A stretch of 64,000 nucleotides of DNA from positions 40,842-104,841 of the forward strand of contig CAJYMH010000011.1 of the NCBI GenBank assembly GCA_913776195.1, in the 5' to 3' direction. The position numbers and the translations under genes are program-made. Below are positions 1 to 7,686 of this stretch, piece by piece. How positions within the stretch are numbered: the first letter of the stretch is position 1; every line of letters begins with the position of its first letter. The notes beneath the pieces were generated by a model that saw only the letters and a list, made by a program, of their open reading frames with translations, ran no database searches and was not told the origin of the DNA. The DNA comes from an uncultured Caulobacter sp. Lineage in GTDB: Bacteria > Pseudomonadota > Alphaproteobacteria > Caulobacterales > Caulobacteraceae.

Positions 1-50
1 GCCCAGACGACCTCGAGCAGACCAGCGATAAACAGAAACAGCCAAGCCAT
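1..50 (-). CDS. SMR-family exporter (SugE/Gdx type), 5' end only
   Basis: Only the first 16 codons lie in the window; the gene runs off the left edge. They read MAWLFLFIAGLLEVVWA, the typical first membrane helix of small multidrug resistance proteins, including the Glu that in the family couples proton and substrate movement. GGAGG (58-62, - strand) lies 7 bases before the ATG. The helix resembles the SugE/Gdx (guanidinium exporter) branch more than EmrE, but 16 residues cannot settle that. The protein would act in the inner membrane. Confidence 0.75.
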   Translation of the reverse strand, partial: MAWLFLFIAGLLEVVW

Positions 51-73
51 TGGCGACCTCCTTCATGAGGGCG

Positions 74-87
74 CCGGGCCGTCCCGG
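74..87 (-). promoter_or_regulatory. Leader hairpin with ACGG loop before the SMR gene
   Basis: Read on the - strand, CCGGG-ACGG-CCCGG forms a perfect 5-bp stem with an ACGG loop, about 11 bases before the GGAGG of the SMR exporter. Guanidine-II (mini-ykkC) riboswitches use two hairpins with ACGR loops before such exporters. Only one clear ACGR hairpin is visible here, so this is a hint and not a riboswitch call. Confidence 0.2.
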
Positions 88-185
88 TCTTGACCGCCCC
101 CGCCGGAAGCCGACGTCAGGGGCGAGGACGTGGCCTCGCGAGGGGGAGATAGCCGCTGGGGAGCCGGGGTTCAAGTTTTGGCTCG

Positions 186-606
186 CCGTGCGTGCTTCGA
201 CAGGCCGCTTCGCGACCGCTCAGCATGACGAGTGTTGGTTGGCTCTGAGTTCGTCATCCTGAGCCTGTCGGAGCTTGCCCTCGGGCTGGCGAAGCCGGTC
301 CCGGGGGGACGCACGGCGTCGCCGCCTCGCGCGGATCGCTGCGAAGGTTGGAAGGGCGGCGGAGCGACGGACGGCTCTCGATTGGGGTTGGAGTGGACAG
401 GATGGATCGTCCGACGCTCCGCGCGGGTCCTTGTCGTGAACGCTGCGATCGACGCTGGCTGTTCCTGGCGTCGACCGGCCTCAAAGGGGAGCCCGCTCTT
501 CCCGCAACGACAGCACGTGGCCACGCGCCCTCCCATGCGGGGAGATCAGGCAAGAGTACGGGAGCGACGAATGGGGCGGATAACTATTCCCCTCTCCCCA
601 CCCCTG
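186..606. repeat. Long intergenic repeat, copy A
   Basis: About 420 bp closely matches 39894-40285 in the same orientation. It starts with a REP-like palindrome in which CTCAGCATGACGA is answered by TCGTCATCCTGAG. The core holds a long hairpin with arms 359-372 and 409-422 (13 of 14 positions pair) around a 36-base loop. Copies A and B differ by indels that are not multiples of three (about 34 bp near 270-305, and single bases near 333, 344 and 532). That argues against the open frames that cross it on both strands. No terminal inverted repeats or transposase are seen. It lies between the SMR gene and the regulator at 727. Confidence 0.8.
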
Positions 607-722
607 GGGGAGGCTTGGGTGAGAGGCATGCGGCGGTTCCGCTTGCAGCGCCTTGCTCGTGAAACCTCAGCGCCCCTTCACCCTTACCATCTCCCCCAAA
701 AAGGGGGGCGAGGGGATGGTTG
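591..722. repeat. GC-rich palindromic stretch after repeat A
   Basis: Two runs of the form CCCCTCTCCCC...GGGGGAGG and CCATCTCCCCC-aaaaa-GGGGGG...GGGGATGG fill the gap up to the end of the AraC-family gene. They look like small intergenic palindromes and could also end the - strand transcript that comes from the regulator gene. No gene is seen here. Confidence 0.4.
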
Positions 723-726
723 TCTC

Positions 727-1611
727 TCACCTCAACGGCAGGAACACGTCCGTCACCGCTTCGGCTTCCGGCACGTCTGGGAAGAAGCTTATGCGTTGGG
801 CGAAGAGGGGGTGGTCGCGTGGATCTTCGCCGCTGCGGGGGAGCCAGTCCGCGTAGAGGAAATTCGCGGCGGGGCGCAGGTCATCGGGCGATCCGGTCTG
901 GCGGATGACGGCGCAGCGGCCGGCGGGGATGATGTCTGCGACGACGCCATAGGGGTTATCCGCGACCGGGCGGGCGGTGGCGGCGCACAGGTCCAGGCGC
1001 TGTTCGACGGCCGGCGCCGTGTCGGGATCAGTGTGCAGGATGTTGAAGGTGGCGCTGAGGCGCGGGGGCAGGCCGGCTTCCTTACGCCAGGCGATGAAGC
1101 GGCGGATGGTGTCGCCGATCGTTGCCGGGTCGCCGAGGTGGCTGAGGCGGGCCACGGGGGTTTCCGGGAAATCGATGATGCTGACGTCGGCAGGGGTGTA
1201 GGCGGGGGTCATGGAGATGCTCCTGGCTTGGGTGAGCGGCTGCTGCGCCGCGTGCCAGGGATTCCAGTCGGGCGTTTTCCGAAAGGCGCTGGGCGATTGG
1301 CCCACATGCTGGCGGAAAGCGCGTGAGAACGCCTCCGGCCCTTCATAACCGCTGTCGAGCGCTATCCGCAGGACCGACTCACGTGGGCGGTAGGCTAGAC
1401 GCCAGGCCGCGCGCTTGAGCCGAACCATCTGGACGTAGCGGTGGACGCTGACGCCGAACAGGCCGGAAAACTGCCGATGGAAGTGGTGTCGGGAGAAGGC
1501 CGCTAGGCCGGCTAGGGTCGCCAGGTCGAGATCGCCGTCGGGGTGGGCCTCGATGTGATCGAGCACCCGCTGCATGCGCGTTCGATACTGGCTGGTCGCC
1601 GTCGGCTTCAC
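727..1611 (-). CDS. AraC-family regulator with GyrI-like effector domain
   Basis: A 294-residue protein with two parts. The first about 110 residues are a double helix-turn-helix of the AraC/XylS type, recognisable from LATLAGLAAFSRHHFHRQFS and a second helix pair near EAFSRAFRQHVGQSPSAFR. The remaining about 170 residues resemble a GyrI-like small-molecule binding domain. The frame is open up to 1701. The GTG at 1611 was chosen because AGGGAG lies about 6 bases before it and because family members start close to the first helix. It follows nagA on the same strand with about 95 bp between, so it could be cotranscribed with the GlcNAc genes. Nothing in its sequence shows a link to GlcNAc. Confidence 0.8.
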   Translation of the reverse strand: MKPTATSQYRTRMQRVLDHIEAHPDGDLDLATLAGLAAFSRHHFHRQFSGLFGVSVHRYVQMVRLKRAAWRLAYRPRESVLRIALDSGYEGPEAFSRAFRQHVGQSPSAFRKTPDWNPWHAAQQPLTQARSISMTPAYTPADVSIIDFPETPVARLSHLGDPATIGDTIRRFIAWRKEAGLPPRLSATFNILHTDPDTAPAVEQRLDLCAATARPVADNPYGVVADIIPAGRCAVIRQTGSPDDLRPAANFLYADWLPRSGEDPRDHPLFAQRISFFPDVPEAEAVTDVFLPLR

Positions 1612-1706
1612 CGTCACCTCCCTTGGCGCTCCTTCAGTGATGGAGGCGCCGGAGAAAGACCTGACCGATGTTGCGGAGGTTGGCGAGAGCGCGGCGCTCA
1701 AGCCTC

Positions 1707-2831
1707 CTACGCCCGTCCGCCGATCCAGGTTTCGATGACGTTCAGCTGGTCGTCGGCGACCACGAGGTCGGCGCGGAGGCCGGGGGCGATGCTCCCGGTC
1801 TCGTTTTCGATTCCGAGGAAGGCCGCCGGGCTGCGGGCGGCCATGTTGGCTGCCTGGGGCAGGGTGAGGCGGGTCATGGACATGGCGTTGCGCACGGCGC
1901 CGGCCATGTCGAGGTCGGAGCCGGCCAGGGTGCCGTCGGGGCCGACGCAGACGCCGTTCCTGACCGTAATCTCGCGGCCCTGGAGGTTGAAGGTCTTGGG
2001 GCCGCCCACGGTAGGCATGGCGTCGCTGACCAGCATGAAGCGGTCCAGCGGCCGGCTGGCCAGGGCGATACGCAGGGTGGCGGGATGGATGTGCGCCCCG
2101 TCGATGATGATCCCGCAGCAGGCGTCGCTTTCCAGCGCCGCGCCGACCATGCCGGGTGCGCGGTTGTTGAGCGGCGACATGGCGTTGAACAGGTGGGTGA
2201 CGCCGGTGACGCCGCTGCGGAACGCCTTGGCCGCCGTGTCGTAATCGGCGTTGGTGTGGCCGGCGGCGACGATGACGCCGGCGTCGGCCAGGCGGCGGAT
2301 GGCGTCCGGGGTGGTCTTCTCCGGCGCCAGGGTGACCAGGGTGCGGCCGCGCTTCAGCGAGGTGAGGAGGGCGAAGGCCTCGTCGTCCAGCACGCGGAAC
2401 TTCGAGGCGTCGTGGATGCCCTTGCGCTCGGCGTTGAGGAAGGGGCCCTCGATATGGATGCCGAGCACGCCGGGGACGCCCTGGGCGATGGCGGCGTCGG
2501 TGGCGGCGATCGCCTCGGCGATCACCGACAGGTCGTCGCTGATCAGGGTCGGCAGGAAGCCGGTCGTGCCATAGGCGCGGTGGGCGGCGCCGATGGCGGC
2601 GATGGTCTCGACCGTGGGGGCGTCGTTGAAGAGCGCGCCGCCGCCGCCGTTGACCTGTGTGTCGATGAAGCCGGGCAGCAGAAGGGCGCCGGCCAGGTCG
2701 CGAGTCTCGTCGGCCTTCGCCTCGGCGGCGGGAAGGACGGCGGCGATGCGCGCGCCCTCGACCACGACGGCGACGCCTTCCACCAGCGCGTCACCGACAA
2801 GGACGCGGCCATTGACAAGGGCGACGGACAT
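1707..2831 (-). CDS. nagA: N-acetylglucosamine-6-phosphate deacetylase
   Basis: Cytoplasmic metal-dependent amidohydrolase that removes acetate from GlcNAc-6-phosphate to give glucosamine-6-phosphate. It has the usual full length, 374 residues. Visible family motifs are HIEGPF (metal ligand Glu128), GHTNA (His192), THLFNAM (His213) and SDAMP (catalytic Asp270). Each is shifted by about three residues from the Escherichia coli enzyme. The start codon overlaps the stop of the upstream SIS gene as TGATG, so the two are translationally coupled. It is the second step after PTS uptake in the locus that continues on the + strand at 4883. Confidence 0.95.
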   Translation of the reverse strand: MSVALVNGRVLVGDALVEGVAVVVEGARIAAVLPAAEAKADETRDLAGALLLPGFIDTQVNGGGGALFNDAPTVETIAAIGAAHRAYGTTGFLPTLISDDLSVIAEAIAATDAAIAQGVPGVLGIHIEGPFLNAERKGIHDASKFRVLDDEAFALLTSLKRGRTLVTLAPEKTTPDAIRRLADAGVIVAAGHTNADYDTAAKAFRSGVTGVTHLFNAMSPLNNRAPGMVGAALESDACCGIIIDGAHIHPATLRIALASRPLDRFMLVSDAMPTVGGPKTFNLQGREITVRNGVCVGPDGTLAGSDLDMAGAVRNAMSMTRLTLPQAANMAARSPAAFLGIENETGSIAPGLRADLVVADDQLNVIETWIGGRA

Positions 2832-3886
2832 CAGACGGTTTCGGTCACTTTTCGCAGGTGGGGCGGCTGATCGGGATCATAGCCTCGCGCGACCGACAGG
2901 GCGTTGGCCATACGGTAGAAACTCTGGATCGCCAGGGCGGGCTGCAGCACCGGGTGTGCGGCGATAGCGGGTAGGGCGCCGGGGCCGGTCGCCTCCAGAT
3001 CAGCGAACAGAAGCTGGGCGCCGCGCGACTTCAGCCCCTCGGCCAGGGTCAGGACGCTGTCGCGGGTCTCGTCGTCCTGGCTGAAGGCGAGCACCGGGAA
3101 GCCGGGCTGAACCAGGGCCAGGGGACCGTGCATGACCTCGGCGGCGGAGAAGGCCTCGGCGTGCAGGCCGCAGGTTTCCTTGAACTTCAGGGCCGCTTCC
3201 TGGGCGGCGGCGAAGCCGAGACCGCGAGCGACCACATAGAGGTTCGATGCGTCCTTCAGGCGATCGACCGCCTCGCTCCAGTCCTGGCGCCAGGCCTCGG
3301 CCAGGAGGACCGGCAGGGTCTGGAGGGCGGCGGAAAGCTCGGTGTCCTGGGTCCACTCGGCGGTCAGATGCGCCAGGGCGGACAGGGTGCAGAGGTAGGA
3401 CTTGGTGGCCGCGACGCTGATCTCCGGCCCGGCGTGAAGCGGGACATAGGCGTCGGCCATGGCGGCCAGCGGCGAGGCCGCGTCATTGACCAGCGCGACC
3501 ACGAAGGCGCCGCCTGCCTTGGCGGCTTCGACCGAGGCCAGCAGGTCGGGGCTGCGGCCCGACTGGGAGATGGCGAGGTAGAGCACCCCTTCCAGGTCGG
3601 CGCTGGCGCCGTAGACGGACGCTGTGGACAGGGCGGCGGACGAGGTGATGACGCCGACGCGGGTCTCGAACAGGTACTTGGCGAAGGTGGCGGCATGGTC
3701 GGAGCTGCCGCGGGCGCAGGTGACCACGGCGCGCGGCTTCATGGCGCGCAGCTTTTCGCCCAGCTTGGCGACCGCCTTGGCGTTGGCGTCCAGCTGACGC
3801 TTCACGGCGGTCGAGGCCTCGGCGGCTTCGGCGAACATCCGGGTGGCTTCGGGCGAGGCCGTACGGGTCAAGACAGTCTCCAGCAC
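2831..3886 (-). CDS. nagB-II: SIS-domain glucosamine-6-phosphate deaminase (NagB-II type)
   Basis: A 351-residue protein equal to the isomerase half of GlmS without the glutamine amidotransferase domain. It has two SIS domains, with CARGSSDHA near residue 57, SQSGRSPD near 110, VAATKSY near 160 and HGPLALV in the second domain. The C-terminal HLRKVTETV is GlmS-like. In GlcNAc loci lacking classical NagB, such proteins deaminate glucosamine-6-phosphate to fructose-6-phosphate and ammonia. No classical nagB is present in the window, which fits that role. The start is a GTG 8 bases after the stop of the GntR gene; no strong ribosome site is visible. Confidence 0.88.
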   Translation of the reverse strand: MLETVLTRTASPEATRMFAEAAEASTAVKRQLDANAKAVAKLGEKLRAMKPRAVVTCARGSSDHAATFAKYLFETRVGVITSSAALSTASVYGASADLEGVLYLAISQSGRSPDLLASVEAAKAGGAFVVALVNDAASPLAAMADAYVPLHAGPEISVAATKSYLCTLSALAHLTAEWTQDTELSAALQTLPVLLAEAWRQDWSEAVDRLKDASNLYVVARGLGFAAAQEAALKFKETCGLHAEAFSAAEVMHGPLALVQPGFPVLAFSQDDETRDSVLTLAEGLKSRGAQLLFADLEATGPGALPAIAAHPVLQPALAIQSFYRMANALSVARGYDPDQPPHLRKVTETV

Positions 3887-3894
3887 GCGAGAAT

Positions 3895-4629
3895 CTACAG
3901 GGTCAGCTCGGCCACGAAGTCGTAGGCGTCGCCGCGATAGAACGATTGGGTGATCTCGACGGTCCGCCCGTCGGGCAGGAAGCCGCGACGCTCGATCAGC
4001 AAAGCCGGGTCGCGGGGCGACAGGCCCATCAGGTCCGCCTGGTCGGTGGTCAGCAGCACCGCGCGCAGCCGTTGCAGGGCGCGGGCGGGGCGATGTCCGG
4101 TCTTTTCCAGCGCTTCGTAGAGCGAGGTCTTCACCGTCTCCAGCGAGGGCAGGGCGAAGGCCGGGATGGTGGCGTATTCCAGCGCCATGGGCGCGTTGTC
4201 GGCGTAGCGAATCCGGTGGAAGCGATAGACCGGCGCGCCGGGGCTGAGGCCCAGGGTCAGGGACTCCTCGGGCGTCACCGAGCCTTCCGACTTGTTGAGC
4301 CAGACGCTGTGCGGGACGCGGCCGCGAGAAATCATGTCCTCCGAGAAGGACGAGATCTTGGAGAAGCTTTTCTCCACCCGCGCGGCGACGAAGGTGCCGG
4401 CGCCCTGGCGGCGGGTGAGCAGGCCTTCATTGACCAGACCATCCAGCGCCTTGCGCACGGTGATGCGGGAGACGGCGAACTCCTCGGCCAGGTCGCGCTC
4501 GGCCGGCAGGGCGTCGTCAGGCGACAGCACCTTTGTCTTGATGGCGTCGCGCAAGGCGCGTTGAAGCTGCCGATAGAGCGGCGCGTGGTCGGCTTCGTCC
4601 AGGCGGCCGATGCGGTCTGCAAACGTCAT
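3895..4629 (-). CDS. nagQ: GntR-family (HutC-type) regulator of the GlcNAc genes
   Basis: A 244-residue regulator. Residues about 15-80 form the winged helix of GntR proteins, with LPAERDLAEEFAVSRITVRKAL. The rest is the UTRA effector domain seen in NagR/NagQ/HutC proteins, usually binding phosphorylated sugars. The frame is open to 4686, but the ATG at 4629 has GGAGGGG at a good distance and matches the usual N-terminus. It heads the - strand operon (regulator, deaminase, deacetylase) and faces the receptor operon across about 250 bp containing ATTGGTA repeats that are its likely targets. The exact effector is inferred. Confidence 0.87.
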   Translation of the reverse strand: MTFADRIGRLDEADHAPLYRQLQRALRDAIKTKVLSPDDALPAERDLAEEFAVSRITVRKALDGLVNEGLLTRRQGAGTFVAARVEKSFSKISSFSEDMISRGRVPHSVWLNKSEGSVTPEESLTLGLSPGAPVYRFHRIRYADNAPMALEYATIPAFALPSLETVKTSLYEALEKTGHRPARALQRLRAVLLTTDQADLMGLSPRDPALLIERRGFLPDGRTVEITQSFYRGDAYDFVAELTL

Positions 4630-4699
4630 GTGCGCCCCTCCTTGGTTTCGAATCCTAAAGCCAGCCCCGGCTTGGTTGATAGTCACCTGACCACTTTAA

Positions 4700-4823
4700 T
4701 ACCAATTTGTCGAGTGGATTTGATTGGTAATAATTTGGGCTTGCCAACTTTCGTTTTTCCGTCACAGTCTCGCTCCGAGGCTATTGCTACGGCCAAATGC
4801 GGCGGGGGACGCCGCGCATTGGT
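4700..4823. promoter_or_regulatory. Candidate NagQ operators in the divergent nag promoter region
   Basis: Three copies of the 7-mer ATTGGTA or its complement TACCAAT lie between the GntR gene and the receptor gene: 4700-4706 (TACCAAT), 4723-4729 (ATTGGTA) and 4817-4823 (ATTGGTA). The first two form an inverted repeat, each within an AT-rich flank (TTAATACCAAT against ATTGGTAATAA). Such a layout suits a dimeric GntR regulator controlling both directions. Function is inferred from position and symmetry. Confidence 0.55.
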
Positions 4824-4882
4824 ATCCTATTGGGCTTAGGTCGGCTCCGGGGTTCAATCCCGGCGAAGAGGGGAGAATTCGG

Positions 4883-7522
4883 ATGACTCTTAAGAAGGCG
4901 CTGTTGGCCACGTCGGCCGGAATGATCGCGATGATGGCCGCCGCGCCGTCGTTCGCGCAGGACACGGCCGTCGACGAGGTGATCGTCACCGGCATCCGCG
5001 CGTCGCTGCAGGCGGCGATCGAGCAGAAGCGCAACGCGGACATGATCCAGGAGGTTGTGACCGCCCAGGACATCGGCAAGTTTCCGGACAAGAACATCGC
5101 CGACTCCCTGAGCCGCGTGACCGGCGTGAACGTGGTGACCGGCTCGGCCGCTGCCGGCGGCTTCGGCGAGAATGAGCGCGTCTCGATTCGCGGCACCGAC
5201 CCGAACCTGAACCTGACCCTGATGAACGGCCACAACCTGGCGACCGGCGACTGGTTCGTCCTGGACCAGCAGAACGGCGGCCGTTCGTTCAACTACTCCA
5301 TGCTGCCGGCCGAGCTGGTGGGCACCTTGGAAGTGTACAAGAGCTCGCAGGCGGACCTGCCGGAAGGCGGCGTCGGTGGCACGGTCAACGTGCATACCCG
5401 CAAGCCGCTTGATCTGCCGAGCATGACCTTCAACGCCACGGCCCAAGGCGTGTACGCCCAGCGCGCCGACAAGTTCGACCCGCAGGTTTCCGCCCTGGCC
5501 AGCTGGAAGGACGACACGGGCAGCTTCGGCGTCCTAGTGGCCGGCTTCTACCAAAAGCGCCACCTGCGCCGGGATGGCCAGGAGATCCTCGGCTACAACG
5601 AGATCACCAACTTCCGCGGCACGGGCCAGACGGTCCTGGCGCCGGCCCTGATCGGCAACGCCTATTTCCAGCAGACCCGCGTCCGCAAGGGCGGCAACAT
5701 CGTCGCCCAGTGGAAGCCGACCGAGAAGCTGGAGCTTGAGCTGTCGGGCCTCTACACCCGCATGGACGCCGACAACGTCAACGCCAACAACATGGCGTGG
5801 GTGTCGCGTCTGCTGAACACCAACTCCACCGTCGGCAGCCCGGACGACGCCCTGGCCAGCTACACGATCGCCAACGGCGTGCTGACCTCGGCCACCTGGC
5901 GTCCGACCACCGCGAGCGGCGGCCTGGTTCAGGGGCGCGTGCAGGACGACATCTTCCGTGAAGCCTATTCGTCGACCTGGGTCGTCAATTTGGACGGCAA
6001 GTACGAGGTGAATGACAACCTGACCCTGTCGGGCCAGATCGGCTACACCGAAGGCAAGGGCGTCACCAAGGACACCTATGCCTGGGAGACCCTGTGGAAT
6101 ACGGGCATGAGCTATACGCTCGGCTCGCCGATCACCTCGGTGACCTATACGGGCATGCCGAGTGATCCGACGGCTCCGGCCTATCTGAACAATCTCTACA
6201 GCTGGTCGTGGGGCGGCCGTCAGGTCAGCCCGGACGAAGAGTTCTACGCCAAGGGCGACGCCGAATGGCTGCTCGACAACGGCGTGTTCCAGAGCCTGAA
6301 CTTCGGCGCGCGGTTCACCGACCATACCCGCGAGGGCAACTACACGGCCTATAGCTGGGCCGGGAACACCAGCGGCACGACCCCGGGTCTGGGCGCGGTC
6401 TATGACGGTGACAGCACGCCCTCGAACTACGGTTCGGGCCTGGGCGGCCTGCAGGGCTACACCATCTCCGACATGGGCAAGGTGCGGGCCTATCTGGACG
6501 GCAACAACGGCGGCCGCCAGTTCGCTTTCTACCCGCCGCAGAGCTTCTCTGTGCAGGAGAAGACCAGCGCCCTCTACGGGATGGTCAAGCTGAAGGGCGA
6601 GCGTTGGCGCGGTAATGTCGGTGTGCGCGCCGTGCACACCGACACCGACACCACCCAATATTCGTCCACGGCCCCGAACCCGACAATCACGAACCAGTTC
6701 GGCAGCTGGGGCGAAGTGAACAACAGCCGCGACTACTGGGACGTTCTGCCCAGCGCCAACCTGACGGTGGAAGCGACGGACGACGTGCTGCTGCGCTTCT
6801 CGGCGGCGAAGGTGATGGCCCGTCCGGGTTACGCCCAGCTGGCCAGCTCCCTGAGCCTGAACGAACTGGCCCTGACCGGCACCGCCGGCGGCAACCCGGA
6901 CCTGGATCCGTTCCGCGCCTGGCAGTTCAACGCGGTCGGCGAGTGGTATTACGCCCCCGAGGCTCTGCTGTCGGTCGGCGTGTTCTATCTGGACATCGAG
7001 AGCTACATCACCAGCCAGACGTTCACGGGCTTCTACCGCACGCAGCAGAACCCGCAGGGCGCCAACTTCCGCATCACCGGCCCGGTGAACGGCGGCGGCG
7101 GCTCCAACCGCGGCTTCGAGGCGAGCCTGCAGCAGCCGATCGGCGCGGGCTTCGGCTTCATCGCCAACTACACCTACTCCGACGCCGAAACCGACCTCGG
7201 CAAGCCGATCGATGGCAGCTCGAAGAACACCTACAACCTGACGGGCTACTTCGAGAACGACCTGATCAGCGCCCGCGTGGCCTACAACTTCCGGTCCAAG
7301 TTCAAGTCCGGCGTCGATCGGGGCACGGACATGTGGCAGGACGATATCTCGTCCCTGGACGCCTCGCTCATCGTCAATCTGACGGAGAATGTGGCCCTGA
7401 GCTTCGACGCCCAGAACCTGACCCGCGAGAAGCTGGTCTACTACGTCGGCGATCCGAGCGTTCCGCGCGCGATCTACGACAACGGCCGCGTCTTCTACGC
7501 CGGCGCCCGGTTCAAGTTCTGA
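4883..7522 (+). CDS. TonB-dependent outer-membrane receptor, probably for chitooligosaccharides/GlcNAc
   Basis: An 879-residue receptor. Residues 1-26 are a signal peptide ending ...APSFAQ. DEVIVTG follows, a TonB-box-like start, then a plug domain (about 45-190) and a 22-strand-type barrel ending in FYAGARFKF with the terminal Phe typical of outer-membrane proteins. It resembles the Caulobacter/Xanthomonas carbohydrate receptor group. The ATG at 4883 was preferred over the longer frame because GAGGGGAG precedes it and the signal peptide begins there. It is the first gene of the operon leading to the hexosaminidase and PTS genes, so it likely brings GlcNAc oligomers into the periplasm. Confidence 0.9.
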   Translation: MTLKKALLATSAGMIAMMAAAPSFAQDTAVDEVIVTGIRASLQAAIEQKRNADMIQEVVTAQDIGKFPDKNIADSLSRVTGVNVVTGSAAAGGFGENERVSIRGTDPNLNLTLMNGHNLATGDWFVLDQQNGGRSFNYSMLPAELVGTLEVYKSSQADLPEGGVGGTVNVHTRKPLDLPSMTFNATAQGVYAQRADKFDPQVSALASWKDDTGSFGVLVAGFYQKRHLRRDGQEILGYNEITNFRGTGQTVLAPALIGNAYFQQTRVRKGGNIVAQWKPTEKLELELSGLYTRMDADNVNANNMAWVSRLLNTNSTVGSPDDALASYTIANGVLTSATWRPTTASGGLVQGRVQDDIFREAYSSTWVVNLDGKYEVNDNLTLSGQIGYTEGKGVTKDTYAWETLWNTGMSYTLGSPITSVTYTGMPSDPTAPAYLNNLYSWSWGGRQVSPDEEFYAKGDAEWLLDNGVFQSLNFGARFTDHTREGNYTAYSWAGNTSGTTPGLGAVYDGDSTPSNYGSGLGGLQGYTISDMGKVRAYLDGNNGGRQFAFYPPQSFSVQEKTSALYGMVKLKGERWRGNVGVRAVHTDTDTTQYSSTAPNPTITNQFGSWGEVNNSRDYWDVLPSANLTVEATDDVLLRFSAAKVMARPGYAQLASSLSLNELALTGTAGGNPDLDPFRAWQFNAVGEWYYAPEALLSVGVFYLDIESYITSQTFTGFYRTQQNPQGANFRITGPVNGGGGSNRGFEASLQQPIGAGFGFIANYTYSDAETDLGKPIDGSSKNTYNLTGYFENDLISARVAYNFRSKFKSGVDRGTDMWQDDISSLDASLIVNLTENVALSFDAQNLTREKLVYYVGDPSVPRAIYDNGRVFYAGARFKF

Positions 7523-7528
7523 GTGAAC

Positions 7529-7610
7529 GGAGCCCGGCTCCGGTCGGGCTCCGCGAGTTGATTAAGGCGCGGCTTGCTTCAGGATCGACCCATGATCTTC
7601 AAGCCGCGCC
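7529..7610 (+). terminator. Two hairpins after the receptor gene
   Basis: Directly after the receptor stop are GGAGCCCG (7529-7536) with CGGGCTCC (7545-7552), and then an 11-bp perfect stem, GGCGCGGCTTG (7566-7576) with CAAGCCGCGCC (7600-7610). Neither has a T-run. They could protect the receptor mRNA 3' end or separate it from the hexosaminidase message. Confidence 0.5.
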
Positions 7611-7640
7611 GTCTTCAGTATCCCCAAGGTCTGCAACTGA

Positions 7641-7673
7641 AGCGGGGCGGCGCTCGCCGCTCCGCTCTTTTTT
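7641..7673 (+). terminator. Rho-independent terminator just before the hexosaminidase gene
   Basis: AGCGGGGCGGCG pairs with CGCCGCTCCGCT (7641-7666, one G-T pair) and is followed by T6 at 7668-7673. It ends only 13 bases before the hexosaminidase ATG. It could end the receptor transcript, or act as an attenuator controlling read-through into the downstream genes. Confidence 0.75.
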
Positions 7674-7686
7674 CGCGGGTTATGAC

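Noticed and set aside
232..1326. A 364-codon + strand frame and shorter frames across repeat A and the AraC gene
   Set aside because: The frames run through the repeat, where indels between copies break the reading frame, and then lie antisense to the AraC-family gene.
1668..2870. A 400-codon open frame on the + strand opposite nagA
   Set aside because: Composition is Gly/Val/Asp/His-rich shadow of the GC-biased antisense strand; nagA on the - strand has all catalytic motifs.
6943..7686. Extension of the hexosaminidase frame far upstream into the receptor gene
   Set aside because: Shadow of the receptor gene; a clear signal peptide begins at 7687.
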